Under the pieces are notes generated by a model. That model did not search any database and was not told the DNA's origin. It saw only the letters and a program-made list of their open reading frames with translations. The position numbers and the translations under genes are program-made. Positions 16,533 to 26,220 of a stretch of DNA of 64,000 nucleotides are shown in pieces. The number at the start of each line of letters is the position of its first letter. Positions within the stretch are counted from its first letter, which is position 1. Source of the DNA: Streptomyces sp. NBC_00576. GTDB lineage: Bacteria; Actinomycetota; Actinomycetes; Streptomycetales; Streptomycetaceae. The stretch covers positions 10,354,001-10,418,000 of the forward strand of contig NZ_CP107780.1 of NCBI RefSeq assembly GCF_036345175.1. The letters run 5' to 3'.

Positions 16533-18152
16533 CTACCGGTCCGCCCCGACCGCCACCTCCTGGGCCCACCGGTAGTCCGCCTTGCCGCTGGGCGACCGCT
16601 GTATCGTCTCCGCGATCACCAGCTGCCGAGGGATCTTGTAACCGGCGAGATGCGTACGGCAGTAGGACTGGACGTCCTCCAGCGAGGGCCGCGACGCCCC
16701 CTCCCGCAACTGCACCACCGCCGCCACATGGTTGCCCCACTTCGCGTCGGGGACCCCGGCCACCAGTGCGTCGTACACGTCGGGATGGGACTTGAGCGCC
16801 TGCTCGACCTCCTCCGGATACACCTTCTCGCCGCCGGTGTTGATGCACTGCGAACCCCGCCCGAGGACGGTGACGACGCCCTCCTCGTCGACCGTCGCCA
16901 TGTCGCCGAGCAGCACCCACCGCTCGCCGTCCTTCTCGAAGAAGGTCTCCGCCGTCTTCCGCGGGTCGTTGTAGTAGCCGAGCGGTACGTGGCCGCACTG
17001 GGCGATCCGGCCCACCTCGCCCACGGGCACCGGCTCGTGCGTGGCCGGATCCACCACCTGGGTACGGGAGTTGACGCGGATACGGAACCCGCGTTCGGGG
17101 CCCGAGTCCTCGGTCGCCGTACCGTTGAAGCCCGACTCCGACGACCCGAAGTTGTTCAGCAACATCACGTTCGGGACGAGGGCCTGGAACTGGGCACGGA
17201 CCGTCTCCGACATGATCGCGCCGGAGGACGAGACGCTGAACAGGGCTGAGCAGTCCGTGCCCTTCATGGGCCCGTTGAGCGCGTCGATCAGTGGACGCAG
17301 CATCGCGTCGCCCACCAGGGACACGCTGGTGACCTTCTCCTTCTCGATCGTGCGCAGCACGTCCTCGGGGGCGAACTTGCGGTGGATCACCACCCGTTGG
17401 CCGAAATTGAAGCCGATGAAGGCCGTCAGAGTCGAGGTGCCGTGCATCAACGGGGGAGTGGGGAAGAAGGTGATCCCCTCGCCGCCGGCCGCGACCCGCT
17501 CGGCCAGCTCCTGCGGCGACTTGACCGGCTCGCCGGTCGGGGCGCCGCCGCCCAGCCCCGAGAAGAACAGGTCTTCCTGACGCCACATCACGCCCTTGGG
17601 CATACCGGTGGTGCCGCCGGTGTAGATGATGAACTGATCGTCGCCCGAGCGGGCCGGAAAGCCCCGTGCCGGGGACCCGGCAGCCTCGGCCTCGGCGAAG
17701 GGCACCGCATCCAACTCGGCTGTCCCCGGGGCCGGTTCGCCCACGCGGATCAGATGCCGCAATGCCGTGGCCTGGGGCTGTGCCGCCGCCACCCGCTCCG
17801 TGAACTCTGTGTCGAAGACCAGGGCGGCGAGGTTGGCGTCCCGGTAGAGGTACACCAACTCCTCTTCCACATAGCGGTAGTTGACGTTGACCGGAACGAT
17901 CCGCGCCTTGAGGCAGCCCAGCACGGTCTGGAGGTACTCGACCCCGTTGTAGAGGTGGAGGCCCAGATGCTCGCCGGGGCGTATCCCGCTGTCGGCCAGA
18001 TGATGGGCGACCCGGTTGGCGGCGGCGTCCAACTCCGCGTAGCTCAGGCGGCGTTCCGCGCCCGTACCGGGATGGTCGAGGTACACGAGTGCCGCACGAT
18101 GCGGCACCACATCCACGACCGACTCGAACAGGTCGGCAAGGTTGTACTCCAC
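16533..18152 (-). CDS. Acyl-CoA synthetase (AMP-forming)
   Basis: 539 residues, GTG start at 18152 with a strong GGAGGAG site 5 nt upstream. Motifs: FIIYTGGTTGMPKGVMW P-loop, LLNNFGSSESG, LLGDMATVDEEGVVTVLGRG, INTGGEKVYPEEVE, and the C-terminal SPSGKADYRWA lysine. The Tyr-Thr-Gly-Gly variant of the P-loop is common in fatty/steroid-acid ligases (FadD17/FadD19-like group). Divergent from the crotonase-DUF35-Ltp operon; the shared 194-bp promoter region contains the second copy of the TCTGA-N7-TCAGA palindrome, so both sides are probably co-regulated. Confidence 0.9.
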   Translation of the reverse strand: MEYNLADLFESVVDVVPHRAALVYLDHPGTGAERRLSYAELDAAANRVAHHLADSGIRPGEHLGLHLYNGVEYLQTVLGCLKARIVPVNVNYRYVEEELVYLYRDANLAALVFDTEFTERVAAAQPQATALRHLIRVGEPAPGTAELDAVPFAEAEAAGSPARGFPARSGDDQFIIYTGGTTGMPKGVMWRQEDLFFSGLGGGAPTGEPVKSPQELAERVAAGGEGITFFPTPPLMHGTSTLTAFIGFNFGQRVVIHRKFAPEDVLRTIEKEKVTSVSLVGDAMLRPLIDALNGPMKGTDCSALFSVSSSGAIMSETVRAQFQALVPNVMLLNNFGSSESGFNGTATEDSGPERGFRIRVNSRTQVVDPATHEPVPVGEVGRIAQCGHVPLGYYNDPRKTAETFFEKDGERWVLLGDMATVDEEGVVTVLGRGSQCINTGGEKVYPEEVEQALKSHPDVYDALVAGVPDAKWGNHVAAVVQLREGASRPSLEDVQSYCRTHLAGYKIPRQLVIAETIQRSPSGKADYRWAQEVAVGADR

Positions 18153-18246
18153 CGCTCCTCCTGACCCCGGGCATCCCTGGCGGTTGTCGGCTCGCCGTCA
18201 TCAGAGCAAAGGGCGCGGCAACTGTGAAGGGGCCGCGCCGAAGAAA

Positions 18247-18263
18247 TCTGACTACCTGTCAGA
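18247..18263. promoter_or_regulatory. Palindromic operator candidate, copy 2 (TCTGA-N7-TCAGA)
   Basis: TCTGA-CTACCTG-TCAGA followed by AAAA, between divergent acyl-CoA synthetase and crotonase genes. The arms extend by one base (TCTGAC/GTCAGA with 5-nt spacer). Same arm sequence, spacing and flanking A-tracts as the site at 6722-6738. Confidence 0.6.
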
Positions 18264-18295
18264 AAACCCTTGAAGTGCTTCCTCCGCTCCTGCAA

Positions 18296-18331
18296 CCTGT
18301 TCTCGTTCTTTCACCTGTTCTCGTTCTTTCA
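18296..18331. repeat. Perfect 18-bp tandem duplication in the crotonase leader
   Basis: Unit CCTGTTCTCGTTCTTTCA occurs twice in immediate succession (18296-18313 and 18314-18331), 16 bp before the crotonase ATG and 33 bp after the palindromic operator. Pyrimidine-rich, unlike surrounding sequence. Confidence 0.9.
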
Positions 18332-18346
18332 GAGGGGAGATGGGCG

Positions 18347-19147
18347 ATGGGTGGCACGGAACACCTGACCGTTCGGCGTGAGAACGCCACGCTGGTGCTC
18401 ACACTCAACCGGCCGGAAGCCAAGAACGCACTCTCGCTGCCGATGCTCGTCGGGCTGTACGACGGCTGGGTCGAGGCGGACGAGGACGACGCCGTCCGCT
18501 CGATCGTGCTCACCGGAGCGGGGGGCGCCTTCTGCGCCGGAATGGACCTGAAGGCCCTGGCCGGGAGTGGTCTGGCGGGGGAGGAGTGCCGCCACCGGCT
18601 CAAGGCCGACCCGGATCTCCACTGGAAGGCGATGCTGCGCCACCACCGCCCCCGGAAACCCGTGATCGCCGCGATCGAGGGGTACTGCGTCGCCGGCGGC
18701 ACCGAGATCATCCAGGGAACCGACATCCGGGTCGCGGGCGAATCGGCGACCTTCGGACTCTTCGAGGTCAAACGCGGTCTCTTCCCGATCGGCGGCTCCA
18801 CGGTCCGCCTCCAACGACAGATCCCGCGCACCCACGCCCTGGAGATGCTGCTCACCGGACGCCCGTACAGCGCCCAGGAAGCCGCCGCGATCGGCCTGAT
18901 CGGACACGTCGTCCCCGACGGCACCGCCCTGGACAAGGCCCTGGAGATCGCCGAGCGCATCAACGCCTGCGGCCCGCTCGCCGTCGAGGCCGTCAAGGCC
19001 TCGGTCTACGAGACCGCCGAGCTGACCGAGACCGAAGGTCTCGCCGCCGAACTCAAGCGGGGCTGGCCGATCTTCGACACCGCCGACGCCAAGGAAGGCA
19101 CCCGTGCCTTCGCCGAGAAGCGCCCACCCGTCTACCGGCGGGCCTGA
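18347..19147 (+). CDS. Enoyl-CoA hydratase/isomerase (crotonase) family
   Basis: 266 residues from ATG 18347 (GGGGAG upstream; the open frame continues 86 codons further up without family features). Crotonase-fold landmarks: LNRPEAKNALS at the N-terminus, first oxyanion segment GGAFCAGMDLKAL, second segment IEGYCVAGGTEIIQGTDIRV, then FGLFEVKRGLFP. The second catalytic glutamate position of classical hydratases falls at the Glu of FEVKRG. First gene of a probable four-gene operon with the DUF35 and two Ltp-like genes (gap to the next gene 21 bp). Acts on an acyl-CoA; substrate unknown. Confidence 0.9.
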   Translation: MGGTEHLTVRRENATLVLTLNRPEAKNALSLPMLVGLYDGWVEADEDDAVRSIVLTGAGGAFCAGMDLKALAGSGLAGEECRHRLKADPDLHWKAMLRHHRPRKPVIAAIEGYCVAGGTEIIQGTDIRVAGESATFGLFEVKRGLFPIGGSTVRLQRQIPRTHALEMLLTGRPYSAQEAAAIGLIGHVVPDGTALDKALEIAERINACGPLAVEAVKASVYETAELTETEGLAAELKRGWPIFDTADAKEGTRAFAEKRPPVYRRA

Positions 19148-19168
19148 TCCCGCGAAGGAGCACCCCGG

Positions 19169-20116
19169 ATGACCACCGAAGTCCTCAAAGCCCCCCTGGT
19201 CGTCGAATTCCCCTTCACCCGCTCCCTGGGCCCTGTCCAGAGCGCCTTCCTGACCGGCCTGCGCGAACAGGTCGTCCTCGGCGTGCGCACCGCCGACGGC
19301 CGCACCCTCGTCCCGCCCGTGGAGTACGACCCGGTGACCGCCGACGAGATACGCGACCTCGTGCAGGTCGCCCCCACCGGCACCGTCACCACCTGGGCCT
19401 GGAACCCCGCCCCGCGCCGCGGCCAGCCCCTGGACATGCCCTTCGCCTGGGCCCTGGTCCGGCTCGACGGCGCCGACACCGCCCTCCTGCACGCCCTGGA
19501 CGCAGCCGGCCCCGACGCCGTCCACACCGGAATGCGCGTCCGCGTCCGCTGGGCGGCGGAACGCTCCGGCGCGATCACGGACATCGCCTGCTTCGAACCG
19601 TACGACAGCGAGATCGGCGGTGAAGTGGGCGCCCACGACGGGCAGTTCGAGTCCATGGTGACCGGCATCGTCGCCCAGGCCCGCCTCGACTACACCTACT
19701 CGCCCGGCCGCGCCCAGACCGCCTACATCAACGCCCTCGCCGAGCGGCGGATCGTCGGCGAGCGCTGCCCCTCCTGCCGGAAGGTGTACGTCCCGCCCAG
19801 GGGCGCGTGTCCCACCTGCGGTGTCGCCACCGCCGAGCAGGTCCAGGTGGGCCCCGGGGGCACGGTCACCACGTACTGCATCGTCAACATCAAGGCCCGC
19901 AACCTCGACATCGAAGTGCCCTACGTCTACGCGCACATCGCCCTCGACGGCGCCGACCTCGCCCTGCACGGCCGGATCGGCGGCATCCCCTACGACCAGG
20001 TCCACATAGGGCTGCGGGTGGAGCCGGTGTGGACGGAAGGGGGCCGTTACCCCGATCACTACCGGCCCACCGGCGAACCCGACGCGGACTACGAGACGTT
20101 CAAGGAGCTGTTGTGA
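19169..20116 (+). CDS. Double OB-fold (DUF35) acyl-CoA-associated protein with zinc ribbon
   Basis: 315 residues. Two DUF35-type OB-fold regions appear in tandem: residues about 30-150, and about 165-290, the latter carrying a rubredoxin-like zinc ribbon with Cys200, Cys203, Cys214 and Cys217 (CPSC...CPTC). DUF35 proteins such as the C-terminal part of ChsH2 bind Ltp2-type thiolase-like aldolases in steroid side-chain degradation; here the partner would be one of the two Ltp-like proteins encoded directly downstream (4-nt GTGA overlap with the first). Two OB domains in one chain could serve the two Ltp paralogues. Not an enzyme by itself as far as can be seen. Confidence 0.85.
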   Translation: MTTEVLKAPLVVEFPFTRSLGPVQSAFLTGLREQVVLGVRTADGRTLVPPVEYDPVTADEIRDLVQVAPTGTVTTWAWNPAPRRGQPLDMPFAWALVRLDGADTALLHALDAAGPDAVHTGMRVRVRWAAERSGAITDIACFEPYDSEIGGEVGAHDGQFESMVTGIVAQARLDYTYSPGRAQTAYINALAERRIVGERCPSCRKVYVPPRGACPTCGVATAEQVQVGPGGTVTTYCIVNIKARNLDIEVPYVYAHIALDGADLALHGRIGGIPYDQVHIGLRVEPVWTEGGRYPDHYRPTGEPDADYETFKELL

Positions 20117-21160
20117 CACGCGAGATCGCCGTCGTGGCCTTCGCACAGACCGATCACCGGCGCACCAGTGACGAGCTCTCCGAAGTCGAGATGCTCATGC
20201 CCGTGCTGCATGAGGTGCTCGACCGGACCGGGCTGAAGACCAGCGACATCGGCTTCACCTGCTCCGGCTCCTCCGACTACCTCGCCGGCCGCGCCTTCTC
20301 CTTCACCCTGGCGCTCGACGGGGTGGGCGCCTGGCCGCCGATCTCCGAGTCGCATGTGGAGATGGACGGGGCGTGGGCGCTGTACGAGGCGTGGACCAAG
20401 CTGCTCACGGGGGACGCCGACACGGCACTCGTCTACGCGTACGGCAAGTCCTCGCCGGGCTCGGTGCGGGACGTCCTGACCCGGCAGCTCGATCCGTACT
20501 ACGTGGCCCCCCTGTGGCCGGACTCCGTGGCGCTCGCCGCGCTCCAGGCGCAGGCGCTCATCGACGCGGGTTACACCGACGAGCCCGCGCTCGCCGCCGT
20601 CGCCGCCCGGAGCCGGGCGGATGCGCAGGCCAACTCCCATGCCCAGCTGCGGGGTTCGGTGCCGCACGGGGACTACGTCGTACATCCGCTGCGTACCGGA
20701 GACTGTCCGCCGATCGGCGACGGGGCCGCCGCCGTGATCCTCGCGGCCGGGGAACGCGCCCGGGAACTGTGCGAGCGGCCCGCCTGGATCCGGGGCATCG
20801 ACCACCGCATCGAGGCACACTCGCTCGGCGTCCGCGAACTGACCGACTCACCGTCGACGAGGCTCGCCGCCGAGAAGGCCGGCGTCTTCGAACGGCCCGT
20901 GGACACCGCCGAGTTGCACGCACCGTTCACCTCGCAGGAGGTGGTCCTCAGGAATGCACTCCAGCTGGATGACGACGTCCATGTGAACCCGTCCGGCGGT
21001 GCCCTCGCCGCCAACCCGATCATGGCTGCCGGGCTCATCCGCATCGGCGAGGCCGCCGCTCGGATCCACCGGGGCGAGTCCGACCGGGCCCTCGCCCATG
21101 CCACCTCCGGGCCCTGCCTCCAACAGAACCTGGTCGCCGTACTCGAAGGGGAGCCCCGTC

Positions 21161-21171
<11 letters not shown>
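20113..21171 (+). CDS. Thiolase-like lipid-transfer protein (Ltp/SCP2-thiolase type), first copy
   Basis: 352 residues, GTG start overlapping the DUF35 stop by 4 nt. Thiolase fold of the SCP-x/Ltp subgroup: N-terminal IAVVAFAQTDH, C-terminal NPSGGALAANPIMAAGLIRIGEA and TSGPCLQQNL. The usual nucleophilic cysteine of thiolases (in xCSG contexts around residue 90) is not evident; the early segment reads FTCSGSSDYL, so the chemistry may be retro-aldol, as in Ltp2, rather than thiolysis. It overlaps the start of the second Ltp-like gene by 11 nt. Expected to work as a complex with the DUF35 protein. Confidence 0.85.
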
Positions 21172-22327
<1,156 letters not shown>

Positions 22328-22411
22328 AGCGTCCCTCCCACGTGGCCTGTCGGCGGCAGGAACCGATGGCTAGGCTGGCGGGCGGACGACGAAACCGGGA
22401 GGAGCACGGAC

Positions 22412-22654
22412 GTGGCCGAGAGCACGATCCAGGAGCACCCGCTCGCGGGCTGGGACAAGCCGGAGCTGGACCTCAGCAACGCCGACTGGCAGTCCAGCAG
22501 CAGTGGGCGGGGGGATGTCCAGATCGCCTTTGTCGAGGGATTCATCGCGATGCGCAACAGTGGCCGCCCGCACAGCCCTTCCCTGATTTTCACGCCCGCG
22601 GAATGGGGCGCGTTCGTGTCGGGGGCACGGGAAGGGGAGTTCGACCTGACCTGA
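22412..22654 (+). CDS. DUF397 domain protein, orphan
   Basis: 80 residues, GTG start with GGGAGGAG 9 nt upstream. The DUF397 pattern is clear: W..SS.S....VQIAFVEGFIAMRNS, LIFTPAEWGAFVSGAREGEFD. DUF397 proteins are small actinomycete proteins usually encoded next to an XRE-type regulator (BldB/WhiJ-like pairs) and thought to antagonise it. No such regulator is adjacent here; the nearest neighbour is a CGNR zinc-finger gene. A TAGGCT -10-like hexamer lies at about 22371. Function inferred only from family. Confidence 0.85.
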   Translation: MAESTIQEHPLAGWDKPELDLSNADWQSSSSGRGDVQIAFVEGFIAMRNSGRPHSPSLIFTPAEWGAFVSGAREGEFDLT

Positions 22655-22683
22655 GACCGCATTGACCTTGAGGTAAGGCCGCG

Positions 22684-22720
22684 GCAGGGGCTGCCCCGCG
22701 AACGACAGGGCCGCCCCTGC
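22684..22720. terminator. Candidate hairpin after DUF397 gene
   Basis: 8-bp inverted repeat GCAGGGGC (22684-22691) and GCCCCTGC (22713-22720), 30 bp after the DUF397 stop. Long loop with additional internal pairing; moderate support. Confidence 0.35.
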
Positions 22721-22722
22721 GG

Positions 22723-22755
22723 TGCTAATGGATGCCCCGGGGATTAGCATTAGCA
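22723..22755. promoter_or_regulatory. ATTAGCA operator-like repeats before CGNR gene
   Basis: TGCTAAT (22723-22729) faces ATTAGCA (22743-22749) across 13 nt, and ATTAGCA repeats again at 22749-22755, ending 2 nt before the CGNR gene start codon. AT-rich words in 70+ percent GC DNA; suggests an autoregulatory operator overlapping the translation start. Confidence 0.5.
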
Positions 22756-22757
22756 TT

Positions 22758-23381
22758 ATGCGGGACTTGATCAACAGCGACATCAACAGCGACATCAACC
22801 GCGATACGCGGCTCGCCCTCGACCTCGCGCTCACCGTCCGGCACGACGGCGACGGCGGCATCGCCGACGACCTCGCCGAGACCGCCGGCCTCACCACCTG
22901 GGTGCGCGCCCACCGCGACACCCTGCCCGACGCCGACGGCTTCGTCGCCGACGAGGCAGCGCTGAATGCCGTACGGGAACTGCGTGCCGCCGTGCGGACC
23001 CTGTTCGCCCGCGCCGTCCGGCCCGGGGAACCGAGCCCGGCGGACGCGGCCCGACTGCTGCCCCTGGCCGAGGCACTGCGCCGGCTCAACGCGGCAGCCG
23101 CCCGTACCCCCACCGTCCCCGTGCTCGACTGGGCCGACGACACCGAACCCGTCGTACGGCATCAGGGCGTACGAGGTGAGGGGGAGGTCGTGGCGGTGCT
23201 CGCGCAGGCAGCCGTCGCCTTTCTCGCCGGTGCGGACCGGGAACGGCTGCGGGCCTGCCACGCGCCGCGCTGCGTGCGCTACTTCCTCAAGGAACATCCG
23301 CGGCAGGAGTGGTGCAAACCCGCCTGCGGGAACCGGGCCCGCGTCGCCCGCCACCACGAGCGGCACAAGCAGGCGAGCTAG
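22758..23381 (+). CDS. CGNR zinc-finger (ABATE-type) putative regulator
   Basis: 207 residues from ATG 22758; GTG 22722 would be in frame but lies inside the repeat element. The N-terminal 150 residues form the stress-induced ABATE-like helical domain, and the C-terminus carries the CGNR zinc finger: CHAPRC...EWCKPACGNRARVARHHERH, with all four cysteines. Such proteins are presumed stress-response transcription factors in actinobacteria, usually self-regulated or controlling an adjacent transporter; no transporter is adjacent. There is no clear ribosome site before ATG 22758, since the operator repeats occupy that place. Confidence 0.8.
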   Translation: MRDLINSDINSDINRDTRLALDLALTVRHDGDGGIADDLAETAGLTTWVRAHRDTLPDADGFVADEAALNAVRELRAAVRTLFARAVRPGEPSPADAARLLPLAEALRRLNAAAARTPTVPVLDWADDTEPVVRHQGVRGEGEVVAVLAQAAVAFLAGADRERLRACHAPRCVRYFLKEHPRQEWCKPACGNRARVARHHERHKQAS

Positions 23382-23446
23382 CAGTACGGCGTGCGTGGGC
23401 GGCTCCCGTGGGACATGAGGTTCGGCCGGGCACGTACCATTGCCGT

Positions 23447-23944
23447 ATGTCGTTCCTCCGCCGCCGCAGCGCCACTCCCGCCGGCCCCGACTTCGATGTC
23501 CTGGCCATGGATCCGGGCGACTGGCCCGGCAATCTCGGCGCGGGCCTGCTGCCCGCCCCCGACGGCAGTTGCCAGGGCGTGTTCCTGCGCTACGACCTGT
23601 TCGGCGGCCGCGGCCCCGCGATGGTCATCGGCAACCTGCCGGAGGGCTCCCCGGCCCGTGACGTCGCCGAGGACGAGGTCCCGTTCGAGGTGGCCCAGCT
23701 GCTTCTGGCCCTGGAGAACGAGGAGGAGGTCACGGTCGTCGGCACCGAGGACGTCCCGGTGATGCAGGGTGACAACCTCCTGATCGTGCGCCGTCTCAAG
23801 CTCTCCGAGGGCCGCATCGCCTGCGTGCAGTTCGACCGCAGCGACAACGTCCTGGTGACCATCGCGGCCTGGGACCGTCCGATCACAGACGACCTGTACG
23901 CCCTGCTGAAGCCGCTGCCCGCAGAGCTCTTCCAGACCGCCTGA
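23447..23944 (+). CDS. Conserved hypothetical protein, 165 residues
   Basis: I do not recognise a named domain. The protein is acidic in the middle (a run around NEEEV), soluble, with no signal peptide or membrane segment, and codon usage is fully typical, so it is real. Start chosen at ATG 23447 because the coding pattern begins there; upstream in-frame sequence to 23309 overlaps the CGNR gene. No Shine-Dalgarno is visible, but TACCAT (23435-23440) ends 6 nt before the ATG, which fits a leaderless transcript. Ends before a strong bidirectional terminator. Confidence 0.7.
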   Translation: MSFLRRRSATPAGPDFDVLAMDPGDWPGNLGAGLLPAPDGSCQGVFLRYDLFGGRGPAMVIGNLPEGSPARDVAEDEVPFEVAQLLLALENEEEVTVVGTEDVPVMQGDNLLIVRRLKLSEGRIACVQFDRSDNVLVTIAAWDRPITDDLYALLKPLPAELFQTA

Positions 23945-23957
23945 AGCGATGTCCGTA

Positions 23958-24003
23958 GGGCTGAGGGCCGGTTCCGCCGCGCGGCGGAACCGGCCCTCAG
24001 CCC
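23958..24003. terminator. Strong bidirectional terminator
   Basis: Perfect 21-bp inverted repeat (23958-23978 and 23983-24003) with loop GCGC, between the convergent hypothetical and amidase genes. Confidence 0.85.
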
Positions 24004-24016
24004 TGTGCCCGGTGGG

Positions 24017-25996
24017 TCAGGAGAGAGTGACTCGTACGTCCGCCGCCCGGACGAACGCCACCCGGTGGCCGAACTGGATCTCGTAGTACAGATCCTTGCC
24101 GACGACGACCCGGTGCGAGGCCGTGTCGAAGGTGACGGCGTAGTAGTACTCGCCCGGCACCTTCTCCCCGGCCACGTACTTCTGGCCTGCGGGCAGCTTG
24201 TACGGCAGCGGCGAGACCGCCTGGGCGGGCACGCCCGCCGGATAGGCCGAGGCCTCCGGATACGCCCTCCCGTACACGGGGATCTCCGTCAGACCGTCCT
24301 TCGGGGTCACGACCGCGCCGACGGCACTCACCGCCGTCGGGTTCGTGGCCGGGTTCTGGAACCAGGCCTTCTGGCCCAGATACCAGATCGCCGTCCAGTC
24401 ACCCCTGCGCTCCGCGACCGCGTACTGCTGGCCGGTGGAGACGCGCGACCCGACGTCGTTGACGTCGATCGACGAGACGCCGCCCGAGGGGTGCGTTCCG
24501 ATGTCCTTGACGAGCGCCGACGTGGTGTCCGGCTGTGAGTACAGCCGCACCTCGCTCGACCCGTGGGCCGCGCACGCCTGGCCCGACGTGACACAGCCCG
24601 TGTACGTCGGCCGGTTCGACGCGTAGTCCGGCCGGATCGTCACCACTTCGCTGTCGCCTCGCAGGCGAGCCGTGCGCTCGAAGGGGTGGCCCAGCAGCGT
24701 GAAGTAGTGCTGCCAGTCCCAGTACGGGCCCGGGTCGGTGTGCATCCCGGAAACCGTCGAGGTGGTCGGCCCCGGCACGTTGTCATGGCCGAGGATGTGC
24801 TGCCGGTCCAGCGGGATGCCGTACTTCGTCGCCAGGTACTTCACCAGCCGGGCCGACGCCCGGTACATCGCCTCCGTGTACCAGGCGTCCGGGTTCGCCA
24901 GGAACCCCTCGTGCTCGAGCCCGATCGACTTGGCGTTGACGTACCAGTTCCCCGCGTGCCAGGCCACGTCCTTCGCCTTGACGTGCTGCGCGATGTGCCC
25001 GTCCGTCGAGCGCAGCGTGTAGTTCCACGACACGTAGGTCGGGTCCTGGACCATGTTCAGTACGCCGTCCCAGGCGCCCTCGGTGTCATGGACGACGATG
25101 TACCGGATGCTCTGGTCGGCCGGCCGGTTGCCCAGGTCGTGGTTGCCGTAGTCGCCCTCGCCGAACTCCTCGTACGGCGCCGGAATCCACTCGCAGGACA
25201 CCGTCGCCGGGCACTCGGTGCCTGCCGCGGACACCTTCCGCAGCCCGGTCCGCTTCAACTGGGCGGTGTCGGGAGCCAGTTCGGGGCGCGCGGCGAGGGC
25301 GACCAGCTGTCCCTCGTCCGTCGTACGCTCCTCGCCGGTGCGGAGCACGTCGTACACGTCGTCGGCGTATGCCGCCGCCGTCGCGGTGTCGTCAGCGCCG
25401 GAGAAGCGGGCCACCGCTCCGTACCAGTTGGCCGGGTCGGCGCTCAGTGGCTCGGCCAGGTCCCGCTGGGCGGCGACCAGCAGTGCGGCGCCGCCGGCCA
25501 CGTTGGCGGCCGGGTCGGTGCGGAGTTGCTCGGCCGGCAGGCCGGTCAGCTCGGCGGCCTTCGGCAACGTCCTGAGGCGGGGCGGGAGTTCGGCCTGCGT
25601 CGGCACCTTGGTGGTGGGGTGCAGGGCCGGACGGGCGCTGTCGCCGCGCGCGTCCTCCGTGCCCTCGCTGTGGTGCGGGGCCTCGGCGAGGGCGGTACGG
25701 GCGTCGGTGAGGTGCATCGGTCCGTAGCCGCCGGTGACGCTGGGCGCCCCGGCGTGCGTGTCCCAGCGGGACTGGAGGTAGGAGACGGCGAGCAGGACGC
25801 TCTGCGGCACGTGGTACTGGTCCGACGCTGCGGCGAAGGCGCGCTGCAGCCGGGTGGCCGAGGCGCCGCTGTCGGCCGGGGCCGCACCGAGCAGCGGCAG
25901 CAGGAGCGCCGCGGAGGCGAGTGCGCCGGCGGCTCTGCGCAGGCGTCTGGGTCCGGGATCGGTGGGGCGGGCGGGGGCGGTGGCGTGTCCTCGCAA
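24017..25996 (-). CDS. Secreted N-acetylmuramoyl-L-alanine amidase (Amidase_2)
   Basis: 659 residues from a TTG start at 25996, chosen because GGAGG lies 5 nt upstream and a signal peptide follows directly (RRLRRAAGALASAALLLPLL); the ATG at 26089 would place 31 extra residues before it. The central zinc amidase domain runs from about 295 to 425: VVHDTEG with His303, WHAGNWYVNAKSIGLEHEG, GHDNVPGP and MHTDPGPYWDW with His419. The N-terminal 290 residues are alpha-helical and unassigned (a lysozyme-like QSRWD region near 70-80 is suggestive), and the C-terminal 200 residues look like SH3-type wall-binding repeats. Cleaves peptidoglycan between MurNAc and L-Ala in the cell wall. Confidence 0.88.
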   Translation of the reverse strand: MRGHATAPARPTDPGPRRLRRAAGALASAALLLPLLGAAPADSGASATRLQRAFAAASDQYHVPQSVLLAVSYLQSRWDTHAGAPSVTGGYGPMHLTDARTALAEAPHHSEGTEDARGDSARPALHPTTKVPTQAELPPRLRTLPKAAELTGLPAEQLRTDPAANVAGGAALLVAAQRDLAEPLSADPANWYGAVARFSGADDTATAAAYADDVYDVLRTGEERTTDEGQLVALAARPELAPDTAQLKRTGLRKVSAAGTECPATVSCEWIPAPYEEFGEGDYGNHDLGNRPADQSIRYIVVHDTEGAWDGVLNMVQDPTYVSWNYTLRSTDGHIAQHVKAKDVAWHAGNWYVNAKSIGLEHEGFLANPDAWYTEAMYRASARLVKYLATKYGIPLDRQHILGHDNVPGPTTSTVSGMHTDPGPYWDWQHYFTLLGHPFERTARLRGDSEVVTIRPDYASNRPTYTGCVTSGQACAAHGSSEVRLYSQPDTTSALVKDIGTHPSGGVSSIDVNDVGSRVSTGQQYAVAERRGDWTAIWYLGQKAWFQNPATNPTAVSAVGAVVTPKDGLTEIPVYGRAYPEASAYPAGVPAQAVSPLPYKLPAGQKYVAGEKVPGEYYYAVTFDTASHRVVVGKDLYYEIQFGHRVAFVRAADVRVTLS

Positions 25997-26171
25997 TGCG
26001 GCCTCCGGGGTCGGGCGGGCGTGGGGGGAGCGGCGGGCGTGCGGGGCCGGTAAGCACACTAATGGCTCGGCAGCCCGACGGTCCGTCAATCATGCCCGGA
26101 GACCGAAGACTTCCCTTGTCAATAGGGGTACGGGAACTTTCGTGGCGACCCGGGCGCGGTCACATGGCGAA

Positions 26172-26209
26172 GGCCCGCGATGCGCCGCTGTCCAGGCGCA
26201 TCACGGGCC
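26172..26209 (-). terminator. Terminator after APH-fold gene
   Basis: 15-bp arms (26172-26186 and 26195-26209) with one mismatch and an 8-nt loop, 12 bp beyond the stop of the minus-strand phosphotransferase gene. Confidence 0.65.
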
Positions 26210-26220
26210 CACGTCCCCCG

